Below, piece after piece: positions 1 through 8,068 of a stretch of 64,000 nucleotides of DNA. The DNA comes from Steroidobacteraceae bacterium (GTDB lineage Bacteria > Pseudomonadota > Gammaproteobacteria > Steroidobacterales > Steroidobacteraceae), in the NCBI GenBank assembly GCA_029266835.1, contig JAQSWD010000005.1, forward strand, positions 1 to 64,000, given 5' to 3'. Both the position numbers and the translations under genes were made by a program. The notes beneath the pieces are model-generated. The model did no database searches. It saw only the letters and a program-made list of their open reading frames with translations, and was not told the DNA's origin. Position 1 is the stretch's first letter, and the number at the start of each line of letters is the position of its first letter.

Positions 1-308
1 GCGCCCGTCATGGTGTAGCAGGCCAGCACCTCGGGGCGATCGATGAGCGTGCGCCGGAACCGCTCCACGATCTCGTCGGAATGCTGCTCGAGCTTGATCT
101 GGACGATGGCCTGGATGGTCTGGCCCGCGCGCTTCGGGTCGATGATGGCCGAGTACCCCTGGATCAGCCCCGAGCTTTCCAGCTGGCGGATGCGGCGCGC
201 GCAGGGCGTGGCCGAGAGCCCGACGCGCTCGGCCAGATCGGTGACGCTGATGCGGGCGTCACGCTGCAGCACTTCCAGAATGCGCCGATCCGTCTTGTCC
301 AGCTTCAT
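1..308 (-). CDS. Lrp/AsnC-family transcriptional regulator (3' end outside window)
   Basis: The first 102 codons of a leucine-responsive-regulator-type DNA-binding protein; the rest lies beyond the left edge. It begins MKLDKTDRRILEVLQ and continues with the AsnC-type helix-turn-helix (DLAERVGLSATPCARRI, about residues 23-39), followed by the start of the ligand-sensing RAM domain (TIQAIVQIKLEQ). Such proteins regulate amino-acid metabolism and often sense an amino acid. It is divergent from phhA with a 115-bp AT-rich gap, so control of phenylalanine hydroxylation is the obvious inference, although the ligand cannot be read from the sequence. Confidence 0.9.
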   Translation of the reverse strand, partial: MKLDKTDRRILEVLQRDARISVTDLAERVGLSATPCARRIRQLESSGLIQGYSAIIDPKRAGQTIQAIVQIKLEQHSDEIVERFRRTLIDRPEVLACYTMTG

Positions 309-319
309 ATATGACGGAT

Positions 320-348
320 TTGACCACAAAACCATCAAAAATTAGAGA
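320..348 (+). promoter_or_regulatory. Candidate phhA promoter
   Basis: In the AT-rich gap between the Lrp-type regulator and phhA, TTGACC (320-325) is followed after 17 bp by TAGAGA (343-348). The -35 element is good and the -10 is weak (3 of 6). The tract around it (runs of A and T at 326-342) would suit Lrp-type binding. No experiment or conservation supports it here. Confidence 0.35.
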
Positions 349-423
349 AACATATCGCCATTTGAGGCTTTTCCCGACGGGAATAGCCATTTTTTCGCAA
401 ACTGTGCGGTGGAAGATGCCGGC

Positions 424-1290
424 ATGTCCCGTTTACCCGTTGCACCGACCCAATCTCCCGTACAGCTGCGCGGCGACTACGCCCAGGCGGCGCCGGATTT
501 CCGCGTCGCCCAGAATTACGACAACTACACCGCCGATGAGCAGGCCATCTGGCGCACGTTGTATGAGCGCCAGCTCGGCCTCCTGGGCGAACACGCCGCG
601 CCCGAATTCTTGGCCGGCCTGCGTTTGTTAGGGGCCGACGCGGGAAGAATTCCCGTGCTGGCCGAGGCCAGCGAGCGGCTCAAGCGGCTCACGGGCTTCG
701 AAGTCATCGGCGTGCCGGGCCTGATTCCCGAAGCGGATTTCTTCGCGCACCTTGCCGAGCGCCGCTTCCCGGTGACGGTCTGGATGCGCCGGCGCGACGA
801 GTTGGACTACCTGGTCGAACCCGACTTGTTCCACGACTTCTTCGGGCACCTGCCCATGCTCGCGCACACGGTGTTCGCGAACTTCATCCAGGCCTATGGC
901 GCGCTGGGCGAGCGGGCCCAGGGACCGGCGCAGCTGAAGATGCTGGCGCGTCTCTACTGGTACACCGTGGAGTTCGGCCTGGTCGCGACTTCGCGCGGAC
1001 TGCGCGCTTACGGCGCGGGCATTCTCTCCTCGAGCGGCGAGACGGTGTATGCCACGCGCGCGTCGGGGCCGGCGCGCATCGGTTTCGACCTGCAGCGCGT
1101 GCTGCGCACGAACTACCTGATCGACGCCTATCAGAAGACTTACTTCGTGCTGGACGACATCGAGCAGCTGTTCGACAGCGTACTGGAAGCGGATTTCGAC
1201 GCACTGTTCGCGCAGGCCGACTTGCCCGCGTACGAGCCGGATGCGCGGCTTCCCATCGACCAGCCGGTGGCTTCGACCAGCACGTTCTGA
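424..1290 (+). CDS. phhA: Phenylalanine-4-hydroxylase
   Basis: Converts phenylalanine to tyrosine using O2 and tetrahydropterin, the entry step to tyrosine catabolism. 288 aa, the size of bacterial single-domain enzymes. The iron ligands are visible: two histidines in FHDFFGH (H137, H142) and the glutamate in YWYTVEFGL (E183). An in-frame GTG lies at 409, but the ATG at 424 is preferred because GGTGGA (408-413) gives it a Shine-Dalgarno at suitable spacing and the extra five residues match nothing familiar. The divergent Lrp-type regulator probably controls it. The downstream pathway genes hpd, maiA and scoAB lie about 15 kb away. Confidence 0.95.
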   Translation: MSRLPVAPTQSPVQLRGDYAQAAPDFRVAQNYDNYTADEQAIWRTLYERQLGLLGEHAAPEFLAGLRLLGADAGRIPVLAEASERLKRLTGFEVIGVPGLIPEADFFAHLAERRFPVTVWMRRRDELDYLVEPDLFHDFFGHLPMLAHTVFANFIQAYGALGERAQGPAQLKMLARLYWYTVEFGLVATSRGLRAYGAGILSSSGETVYATRASGPARIGFDLQRVLRTNYLIDAYQKTYFVLDDIEQLFDSVLEADFDALFAQADLPAYEPDARLPIDQPVASTSTF

Positions 1291-1346
1291 TTCGTCTCGC
1301 GCCGGGCCTATCGTCGGCAAGCCGGGGCCGGTAATCTCCGGCGCCG

Positions 1347-2849
1347 ATGCCGAAACGCTCCCGCGCCGCGAACCCGTTCCTTTCCGTCACGCTCCGGCGC
1401 ATCGACCTCGATCGCGGCGGCCGCGCGGTGCTGCGTGACGTCACGTGGAGCATCAAGCCCGGCCAGCGCTGGTTGCTGATCGGCGGCAACGGCGCCGGCA
1501 AGACGCAACTGCTCAAGCTGATTTCCGGCGCGGTGTGGCCTGCGCCCACGGGCAAGGAGGTGCGCCGCTACCACTGGAAGGGGGAGCGTTTCGACCAGCC
1601 CGCGGGAATCCTCGACGAGATCGCCTACGTCGGCGCCGAGCGGCAGGACCGCTACGAACACTACGAATGGAATTTTCCCGCGCGCGACGTCGTGGGCACC
1701 GGCATCACGCGCAGCGACATTCCCATGCGCGCATTGAACGATGCCGAGACCCGCCGCGTTGCCGCCCTGTTCAAGCGGCTGGACATCGCCGAACTCGCGG
1801 ACCGACACTTCCTCACCTTGTCGTATGGCGAACGGCGCCTGGTGCTGATCGCCCGCGCGCTGGCCAGCCAGCCCAAACTACTGCTGCTCGACGAGGTGGC
1901 CAATGGTCTCGACGCGCGCAATCACGCGCGGTTGATGCGCTGGCTGTCGGGCACCGGCACCTCGGATCTTCCCTGGGTGTTCGCCACGCATCGCGGCCCG
2001 GATGTGCCGGATTCGATGACGCACCTGCTGGAACTCCAGCAGGGCCGGGTGAGGCGGAGCGGCGCGATGCGCGCGACGCGCGCACGCGAACTGCTGCGCC
2101 AGGATTCGAGCGAATTCCTCGATGCCAGCGCGCGCCGGCGAGTCAAAGCCAGGCCGCGCCGCCGCGTGCTGGTGTCCTTGCGGAATGCGCATGTACACGT
2201 GGACGATGCGCACATCCTGCACGGCATCGACATGGAAATCGCGGCGGGCGACTGCTGGGTGGTGCACGGTGCGAACGGATCCGGCAAGAGCACGCTGCTG
2301 CGGACTATCTACGGCGATCACGGTGTCGCATCGGGCGGCAGCATCACGCGCGCCGGAATCGTCCCGGGCGTGCCGCTCGAAAAGTTCAAGCTGCGCACCG
2401 CCTACGTGGCTCCGCATCTTCAGACCTGGCATGCGCCGAAGATGCCGGTGATGGAAGTGGTGGCGTCGGGCCGCTATGCCAGCATCGGCCTCAATGAGGC
2501 GATCACCGCCAGCGATCGGCGGCATGCCGAAAGGGCTCTGAAGCGTTTCGGGCTGCTGGGCCTGAAGAATCGCACCATGGCCGAAATGTCGTACGGCCAG
2601 GCGCGCCGCGTGTTGTTTGCCCGTGCCTGGGCGCGAGAACCGCGGCTGGCACTGCTGGACGAGCCATTCGCCGGCCTGGATCGCGCCACGCGCGCGGACC
2701 TTGCGCGCCGGCTCAACGCCTGGCTGGCGGAAGGCGGCAGCTGTGTCATTGCCACGCATCATCGGGAAGAATGGCCGGCGCATACCACGCATGTGCTGCA
2801 GATGGCCGATGGCCATGGCGTGGAAACCGTAGCCGGAGACAGCCGATGA
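1347..2849 (+). CDS. Twin-ATPase ABC protein, ModF/PhrA-like
   Basis: Two ABC ATPase domains in one 500-aa chain with no membrane segment. Domain 1 has Walker A GGNGAGKT (about 46-53), signature LSYGERR and Walker B LLLLDEVANGLD. Domain 2 has Walker A GANGSGKS (about 309-316), signature MSYGQARR and Walker B LALLDEPFAGLD. The layout matches ModF-like proteins, named for proximity to molybdate transport genes but of uncertain function. No permease or molybdate gene is adjacent. Its stop codon overlaps the start of the following serine-hydrolase-like gene (ATGA), so the two are translationally coupled. Confidence 0.85.
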   Translation: MPKRSRAANPFLSVTLRRIDLDRGGRAVLRDVTWSIKPGQRWLLIGGNGAGKTQLLKLISGAVWPAPTGKEVRRYHWKGERFDQPAGILDEIAYVGAERQDRYEHYEWNFPARDVVGTGITRSDIPMRALNDAETRRVAALFKRLDIAELADRHFLTLSYGERRLVLIARALASQPKLLLLDEVANGLDARNHARLMRWLSGTGTSDLPWVFATHRGPDVPDSMTHLLELQQGRVRRSGAMRATRARELLRQDSSEFLDASARRRVKARPRRRVLVSLRNAHVHVDDAHILHGIDMEIAAGDCWVVHGANGSGKSTLLRTIYGDHGVASGGSITRAGIVPGVPLEKFKLRTAYVAPHLQTWHAPKMPVMEVVASGRYASIGLNEAITASDRRHAERALKRFGLLGLKNRTMAEMSYGQARRVLFARAWAREPRLALLDEPFAGLDRATRADLARRLNAWLAEGGSCVIATHHREEWPAHTTHVLQMADGHGVETVAGDSR

Positions 2850-4024
2850 AGCGGTGGTGGATGCTCCTGGTATTGCTGATCGTGATTGCCGTTGCGCTGG
2901 TTCTCGGTGGCGGAAATCCGTTGCGCCTGCTCACCGGCATGGTCTCGGGTGCGGACGCGCTGGCCTACCGCGGGCCACGCCGGGATATCGCGGTGCCTCC
3001 GGGCCCGCCGCAGCCCACGCTGTCGCTGGCCGAGGCCGGTGTCGACCCGGAGTCCGTGGACCTCGCGATGCGCTATGCGGAAACGCGCAATTCGAGCGCG
3101 CTGGTGGTGGGCGTGAACGGGCACGTCGTCTACCAGAAGTTCTGGGGCGCCACCACCCTCGACAGCGAGGTGGAACTTTCCGGCTTCACACCGGTGCTGG
3201 CGGCGCTGGTGCTGGGCACCGCGCAACAGAATGGCGAGATCCGCGATCTCGACACGCCGGTGTCTACCTACCTCGAAGCCTGGGCCGCGGATCCTCGCGG
3301 CACCATCACCCTGCGCGATCTGCTCACCGGCAACAGCAACCTGGCCGCGCCGGGTTCACGCACCTGGCCCGGGTCGCTGGCGGCGCGCTATCACGTCGGC
3401 GACGACCTTGGCGCGGCTCTGCTGTCGTGGCCGCAGGCGGAAAAGCCGGACCCCGCGGGTTCGCCTGAATCCGTGGACGCCGACATCCTTGCGCTCGTGC
3501 TCACGCGCGCCTTGAAGGCCAACTATTCGGAGCTGCTGAAAGAACGCGTCTGGACGCCGCTGGGCGCCGGAAACTTCTCGGTGGGAATCGACGGCGCACG
3601 AGGAGCCGAAGTACACACGCGCGCCGGCTGCTGCCTTCGCGCGCGCATCAGTGACTGGATGCGCGTGGGCGCGCTGATCGCCAACCACGGCATATTCGAA
3701 GGGACTCAGCTTGCGCCGCCCGGATTCGCGAAGCTGCTGATCACGCCGACTCACAAGGATTCCGCGCGTGCAGCCTTCCTGCGCGTGGACGGCCGGTTCG
3801 CCGCGCGCGACCTGGTGCGTCTTGAGGCGGCGGGCAACCAGCGCATGTGGATGGTGCCTTCGTTGAAGCTGGTGATCCTGCGCGTGGGCGCGGAACCGCC
3901 CGCGGACCAGGGATGGGATGAAGCGATGATCCCCGACAACATCATTCGCGGGACGCGCGGCTGGCAGCCGGCGGGGCGGGGCGAAGGCGAAAAGGTGGAT
4001 CCCAACCTCTACGCTCCCCACTGA
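2846..4024 (+). CDS. Membrane-anchored serine-hydrolase (beta-lactamase) fold protein, probably inactive
   Basis: 392 aa with one N-terminal membrane helix (residues 5-21) followed by a domain resembling the beta-lactamase/esterase family (class C type). The start is the ATG overlapping the upstream stop, because it places the membrane helix at the N-terminus. Aligned with family members, the SxxK active-site motif reads S112-G-F-T115, so the catalytic lysine is replaced by threonine. The family YxS/N motif reads P207-E-S209, so the tyrosine is lost too. The fold appears intact (DLDTPVSTYLEAW, TLRDLL, WTPLGAGNF). I infer a non-catalytic role, perhaps peptidoglycan or ligand binding. Coupled to the twin ATPase upstream and convergent with the phzF-like gene. 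Confidence 0.75.
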   Translation: MKRWWMLLVLLIVIAVALVLGGGNPLRLLTGMVSGADALAYRGPRRDIAVPPGPPQPTLSLAEAGVDPESVDLAMRYAETRNSSALVVGVNGHVVYQKFWGATTLDSEVELSGFTPVLAALVLGTAQQNGEIRDLDTPVSTYLEAWAADPRGTITLRDLLTGNSNLAAPGSRTWPGSLAARYHVGDDLGAALLSWPQAEKPDPAGSPESVDADILALVLTRALKANYSELLKERVWTPLGAGNFSVGIDGARGAEVHTRAGCCLRARISDWMRVGALIANHGIFEGTQLAPPGFAKLLITPTHKDSARAAFLRVDGRFAARDLVRLEAAGNQRMWMVPSLKLVILRVGAEPPADQGWDEAMIPDNIIRGTRGWQPAGRGEGEKVDPNLYAPH

Positions 4025-4041
4025 TGGGGCGCCACTGACTT

Positions 4042-4974
4042 CTAGAGCGTCATTTCCGTTTCGAAGATCGACACGGCCTGGCCGACGATCCACACGGCAT
4101 CGAGCTTCGATTCATTCTTCTCGTTGGGCGTGAACTCGAGTTCCACGTCGATGCGGCCGGAGCGATGCAGATGATGGCCCTGCGCGCCCGTGAACTTCGC
4201 GGAGCCGTTGGTGTGCTGCAGCAGGCCCTGTTCGGCGAGGTAGGCGCCTAACAATCCATGGGCATTGCCGCTGACCGGGTCCTCGGGAATGCCGAGCGCC
4301 GGGCAGAACATGCGCGACTCGGTCAGGCAACCGGGCAGTGCATGCGTCAGCGTGAACACGAAGAAGCCCGCGGCTCCGAGCTGCGCCGAGAGGGTAGTCA
4401 GGCGCAGGAAGTCGGGCTTGAGCTGCTTGAGGTGATCGGTATTGCGCACGCCGATGAGCAGCCGCGTGCCCGAGCCGCCGACGATGCGCAGCGGGCAGCG
4501 TGTATCGATGTCGCCAGTGGACAGGGCCAACGCATCGAGCACGGCCAGGCGTTCGCGGTCGTTCAGCTGGCGACCCAGCGGAGGAGCCGGCTGACGAACC
4601 GCGATGCGCCGCGTCTCGCCTTCGCCGCGCACTTCCACGGTCACGAGGCCGGACTTCTGCTTCTGCCGGACACGGCCACCTTCGCCCTGCAGCCGGGCAA
4701 CGCCCTCGCGCGACAGCACGAAATGAGTGGCCACCGTCGCATGGCCCACGAAGCTCGCTTCGGTGCGCGGGGTGAAGAATCGCACGCGCAGATCGTGATC
4801 GGCGCCGTCGGGCTTGAGCACGAAGGCCGTGTCCGCGTTGTTGAGCTCGCGCGCGATGGCGAGCATTTCCGCATCGGTGAGCGAGTCGGCGTCGAGCACC
4901 ACACCGGCCGGATTGCCCGTGAAGCGATCCGTGGTGAATGCGTCGACCTGGAATATGCGGATGCGGCGGCTCAT
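4042..4974 (-). CDS. PhzF-family isomerase/epimerase-like protein
   Basis: 310 aa when started at MSRRIRIFQVDAFTTD; the longer reading frame upstream would run into the riboswitch region and is not credible. The family has a diaminopimelate-epimerase-like fold and includes the phenazine enzyme PhzF and many proteins of unknown substrate. Family motifs are present: FTGNPAGVV near the N-terminus and DPVSGNAHG in the second half. The position that carries the catalytic glutamate of PhzF (SETTF-type motif) appears to be aspartate here (NADTAF, D48). There are no phenazine genes nearby, so the substrate is unknown. Confidence 0.85.
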   Translation of the reverse strand: MSRRIRIFQVDAFTTDRFTGNPAGVVLDADSLTDAEMLAIARELNNADTAFVLKPDGADHDLRVRFFTPRTEASFVGHATVATHFVLSREGVARLQGEGGRVRQKQKSGLVTVEVRGEGETRRIAVRQPAPPLGRQLNDRERLAVLDALALSTGDIDTRCPLRIVGGSGTRLLIGVRNTDHLKQLKPDFLRLTTLSAQLGAAGFFVFTLTHALPGCLTESRMFCPALGIPEDPVSGNAHGLLGAYLAEQGLLQHTNGSAKFTGAQGHHLHRSGRIDVELEFTPNEKNESKLDAVWIVGQAVSIFETEMTL

Positions 4975-5027
4975 GCGGGGCGCGAATTTTACCTGCAAAA
5001 CACCCTCACTCAAGCGACAAATTCCGT

Positions 5028-5033
5028 TACCAT
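5028..5033 (+). promoter_or_regulatory. Candidate -10 element for the riboswitch transcript
   Basis: TACCAT followed by GCGCGCC. A transcript from it would begin near 5040, exactly where the TPP aptamer starts. No good -35 box is visible 17 bp upstream (CTCACT). Confidence 0.35.
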
Positions 5034-5040
5034 GCGCGCC

Positions 5041-5139
5041 GACCTCGGGGTGGCCCGGTGCATCACGCACCCGGCCTGAGACGCGGATGGGCCGCGAACC
5101 CGTAGAACCTGATCCGGTTAGTACCGGCGGAGGGATAGG
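5041..5139 (+). promoter_or_regulatory. TPP (thiamine pyrophosphate) riboswitch
   Basis: All conserved THI-box blocks are present in order: CTCGGGGTG (5045-5053), CCTGAGA (5075-5081), ACCCG (5098-5102), ACCTGATCCGGTTA (5107-5120) and the 3' GTACCGGCGGAGGGA (5121-5135). The variable P3 stem is between CTGAGA and ACCCG. The 3' strand of P1 contains GGAGGG (5129-5134), which is also the only good Shine-Dalgarno for the ATG at 5140. The aptamer therefore runs directly into the start codon with no separate expression platform. Binding of TPP should close P1 (ACCTC at 5042-5046 against GAGG at 5130-5133) and block ribosome entry. Confidence 0.95.
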
Positions 5140-7224
5140 ATGTTGGCCTCACCGCGCGCCATCGGCGCCATTTCATTGTTGTTTGTCTCACTGGCCGCCG
5201 TGGCCGACGACTCTCTGGACGAGATCGTGGTCACCGCGGATCTGCGCGAGCGCGAATTGCGCCAGCTGCCAGCCAGCGCGACCGTGCTCGATTCGCGCCT
5301 GTTGGCCACCGCCGGCGTCCAGCATTTCCAGGACGTCATCAATCTCGTGCCCAACCTCAACTGGTCGGCCGGCACTTCGCGACCGCGCTTTTTCCAGATT
5401 CGCGGCGTGGGCGAGCTCTCGCAGTGGCAGGGCGCGCCGAATCCTTCCGTCGGCTTTCTGATCGACGACATCGATTTTTCCGGCGTCGGCATGCCGGCGA
5501 CGCTCAATGACGTGAATCGCATCGAAGTGTTGCGCGGCCCACAGGGCACCGCGTACGGCGCGAATGCGCTCGCGGGGTTGATAGCCGTGAACACCAACGA
5601 TGCGCATCGGGATTCCGAGCTCGAGGCTGGACTGGTGGTCGGCGATTACGGCACCTACGGCGCGAACGCGGTGATCGGCGGCGCGCTGGGCTCGGGCGAC
5701 ACCGCCTGGCGGCTCACGGCCGGCGACTATCGCAGCGATGGTTTTCGTCACAACACCTTTCTCGGGCGCGATGACACCAACGGGTACCGCGAATCGCAGG
5801 CGCGTCTGAAGCTGGGCACGCAGTTCGGTGAGAAGTTGCGCGCGCGATTCACCGCGATGTGGGTGGATCTCGACAATGGCTACGATGCCTTCTCCATCGA
5901 CAACTCCCGCACCACGCTGTCCGACAAACCAGGCCAGGACGCGCAGATCTCGCGCGCCGTCGGCATTCGGCTCGACTATGACGCGCACGCGGTCCAGGTC
6001 ATCAGCCGTACCTCGTTCAGCGACTCGCGCAGCGTGTACTCCTTCGACGGCGACTGGGGTAACGATGATTCCTGGGGCGCGAACTCGCCCTATGATTATT
6101 TCCAGCGCTTCGATCGCGATCGCGACGCCCTGAGCCAGGACCTGCGCCTGGTCTCGCGCGACAACGTGGATGACGGCGCGGACTTCGCCTGGCTGGCCGG
6201 CGTGTACGCGTTGCGTACCACCGAGGACGTGCGTCAGACCGACGTCTGGCGCGACCTGCAGTGGGGCGACGGGAACACTGAATTCCTCAGCGAATATCGA
6301 GCCACCAATCTCGCGGCATACGGCGAGCTGGAGTGGCGGGTCGGCGATCGAACCGTGCTGTCGGCGGGCGGGCGCGCCGAGCGGCGCGGCGCCGACTACT
6401 CCGATTCGGACGGCGCCACGTTTTCACCCGACGAAACCATGTATGGCGGGTCCGTGTCGCTGCGCCACGAGTTCGGCGCACGACGCACCGCGTACGCTCG
6501 TCTCGCGCGGGGCTACAAGGCGGGCGGTTTCAATATCGGCGAAGCGCTGCCTGACAACCTGCTCACCTATGACACCGAGACCCTGCACAACCTGGAAGTG
6601 GGCTACCGCGCCCGCAACGAGGACGGCACCCTGAATTACGACGTCGCCGTCTTCTACATGCGCCGCCATGACCAGCAGGTCCCTACCGGGGTGCAGCTGG
6701 AGGCCGGGGATCCCCTGACTTTCGTGCAGTACACCGACAACGCCGCGGGCGGAGAGAACTATGGGGTCGAGGCCACGGTGGGCTGGCGTCCCTTCGTCTC
6801 ACTACTCGTCGATGCGCGTCTCGCACTGCTGGAAACTCGCTACCTGGACTACGTGATCGAAGACGTCGGCCTGGACCTGAGCGGCCGCGAGCAGGCGCAC
6901 GCACCGCAGTATCAATTCGACCTGGGACTGGAATACCGCCGTTCTTCGTACTTTGCGCGCCTCGATTTCGCCGGCGTCGATGACTTCCACTTCGACGACT
7001 CGCACAATGAGCGTGCGCCGGCCCGAGTGTTGACCAACCTCAAGGCCGGGCTCTCAGGGAAACACTGGCGCGCTGAAGTCTGGGTTCGAAACCTGTTTGA
7101 TGAGTATTATTCGCAGCGTGGCTTCTGGTTCGGCAACGAACCTCCGGACTTTCCGCCCAAACGTTACGTGCAAGCGGGTGATCCGCGCCACTTCGGAATT
7201 TCGCTGACTTACGAGTTTCAGTAG
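5140..7224 (+). CDS. TonB-dependent outer membrane receptor, probably for thiamine or a precursor
   Basis: 694 aa: signal peptide (1-22, ending AAVADD), TonB box DEIVVTA (about 27-33), plug domain (PNLNW to VLRGPQGTAYG) and a long beta-barrel ending in an aromatic residue pattern (SLTYEFQ), as expected for outer membrane insertion. The family imports iron chelates, cobalamin, sugars and thiamine. Placement immediately after a TPP riboswitch and before thiamine-related genes makes thiamine (or HMP) the likely ligand; similar riboswitch-linked receptors are known in gammaproteobacteria. The start ATG abuts the aptamer. Confidence 0.9.
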   Translation: MLASPRAIGAISLLFVSLAAVADDSLDEIVVTADLRERELRQLPASATVLDSRLLATAGVQHFQDVINLVPNLNWSAGTSRPRFFQIRGVGELSQWQGAPNPSVGFLIDDIDFSGVGMPATLNDVNRIEVLRGPQGTAYGANALAGLIAVNTNDAHRDSELEAGLVVGDYGTYGANAVIGGALGSGDTAWRLTAGDYRSDGFRHNTFLGRDDTNGYRESQARLKLGTQFGEKLRARFTAMWVDLDNGYDAFSIDNSRTTLSDKPGQDAQISRAVGIRLDYDAHAVQVISRTSFSDSRSVYSFDGDWGNDDSWGANSPYDYFQRFDRDRDALSQDLRLVSRDNVDDGADFAWLAGVYALRTTEDVRQTDVWRDLQWGDGNTEFLSEYRATNLAAYGELEWRVGDRTVLSAGGRAERRGADYSDSDGATFSPDETMYGGSVSLRHEFGARRTAYARLARGYKAGGFNIGEALPDNLLTYDTETLHNLEVGYRARNEDGTLNYDVAVFYMRRHDQQVPTGVQLEAGDPLTFVQYTDNAAGGENYGVEATVGWRPFVSLLVDARLALLETRYLDYVIEDVGLDLSGREQAHAPQYQFDLGLEYRRSSYFARLDFAGVDDFHFDDSHNERAPARVLTNLKAGLSGKHWRAEVWVRNLFDEYYSQRGFWFGNEPPDFPPKRYVQAGDPRHFGISLTYEFQ

Positions 7225-7235
7225 CTGGAGAACGG

Positions 7236-7481
7236 ATGAACATCGGCGTCGAGATCAGTCTCTATCCCCTGCGCGACGAGTTCATTCCGCCCATCCGCGG
7301 GTTCATCGACAGGCTCAACGCCGACGGCCGTTTCAAGGTGATCACCAACGACATGAGCACGCAGGTGTTCGGTCGCTATGAAGACGTCATGGACGCACTG
7401 GCGCGGGAGATCCGTCCCACCTTCGAGCGCGATGGCAAGGCCATATTCGTCATGAAGGTCCTGGGCCCGCTGGGTCAGTGA
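7236..7481 (+). CDS. YkoF/MTH1187-like thiamine-binding protein
   Basis: 81 aa, a single ferredoxin-like domain of the thiamine-binding YkoF/DUF77 type: MNIGVEISLYPL at the N-terminus, a central FKVITNDMSTQVFG strand and a helix ending in PTFERDGKAIFVMKV. It has no signal peptide, so it should be cytoplasmic. In Bacillus, YkoF accompanies an ABC transporter for HMP; here no ABC component is present and the neighbours are a TonB receptor and a PnuC-type carrier. A good Shine-Dalgarno (GGAGAACGG) precedes the ATG. It overlaps the next gene by 4 bp. Confidence 0.85.
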   Translation: MNIGVEISLYPLRDEFIPPIRGFIDRLNADGRFKVITNDMSTQVFGRYEDVMDALAREIRPTFERDGKAIFVMKVLGPLGQ

Positions 7482-8068
7482 ACTTGTCTCCCGAGGTTGT
7501 CAGGGCGATCGAGATCGTCGCGACGCTGTTCGGCGCCGCGTACGTTATTCTCGCAGCCCGCCGCAACCGCATCTGCTGGCTGGCGGGGGCCGCGAGTTCG
7601 GCGCTTGTCGGCTACCTTTCCGTGGTCCGCGAGCTGCCCATGCAGGGCGCGCTCAACGCCTATTACGTCGGGATGTCCGCTTATGGATGGTGGAACTGGA
7701 GCCGCATGAGCGGCGAGGGCGAATTGCCCGTGCGCACGCTGCCGCTCAAGTGGCACGTGCTGGCCGCCCTGGTCCTCGTGCCGCTGTCATGGCTGACGGC
7801 GGAGCTGCTCGCGCGTGAAACCCAGGCCGCCTGGCCGCTGCTCGATTCGCTAACTACCTGGTTCGCGCTGTTCGCGACCTGGCTGGTGGCGCGGGCGCGC
7901 ATCGAGAACTGGATCTACTGGATCGTCATCGACGGAGTTCTCGTGTATCTCTACTACATGCAGGGGTTGCCGGTGGTCGCGTTGCAGTTCGCGGTCTTCA
8001 TGGGATTGGCGCTCGCCGGGTTCATCGCATGGCGCCGTCGCCTCGCGGCACAGGCGGTGCCGCCGTGA
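7478..8068 (+). CDS. pnuT: PnuC-family transporter, probably thiamine (PnuT)
   Basis: 196 aa, inner-membrane protein with about six to seven helices, of the PnuC (SWEET-like) facilitator family that carries vitamins (nicotinamide riboside, riboflavin, thiamine). Family hallmarks: an aromatic-rich NAYYVGMSAYGWWNW segment and RIENWIYWIVID near the C-terminal half. Start GTG overlaps the previous stop (GTGA). The TPP riboswitch at the head of the operon and the downstream kinase, which would trap the imported vitamin, argue for thiamine (PnuT) rather than nicotinamide riboside; specificity is inferred from context. Confidence 0.88.
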   Translation: MNLSPEVVRAIEIVATLFGAAYVILAARRNRICWLAGAASSALVGYLSVVRELPMQGALNAYYVGMSAYGWWNWSRMSGEGELPVRTLPLKWHVLAALVLVPLSWLTAELLARETQAAWPLLDSLTTWFALFATWLVARARIENWIYWIVIDGVLVYLYYMQGLPVVALQFAVFMGLALAGFIAWRRRLAAQAVPP

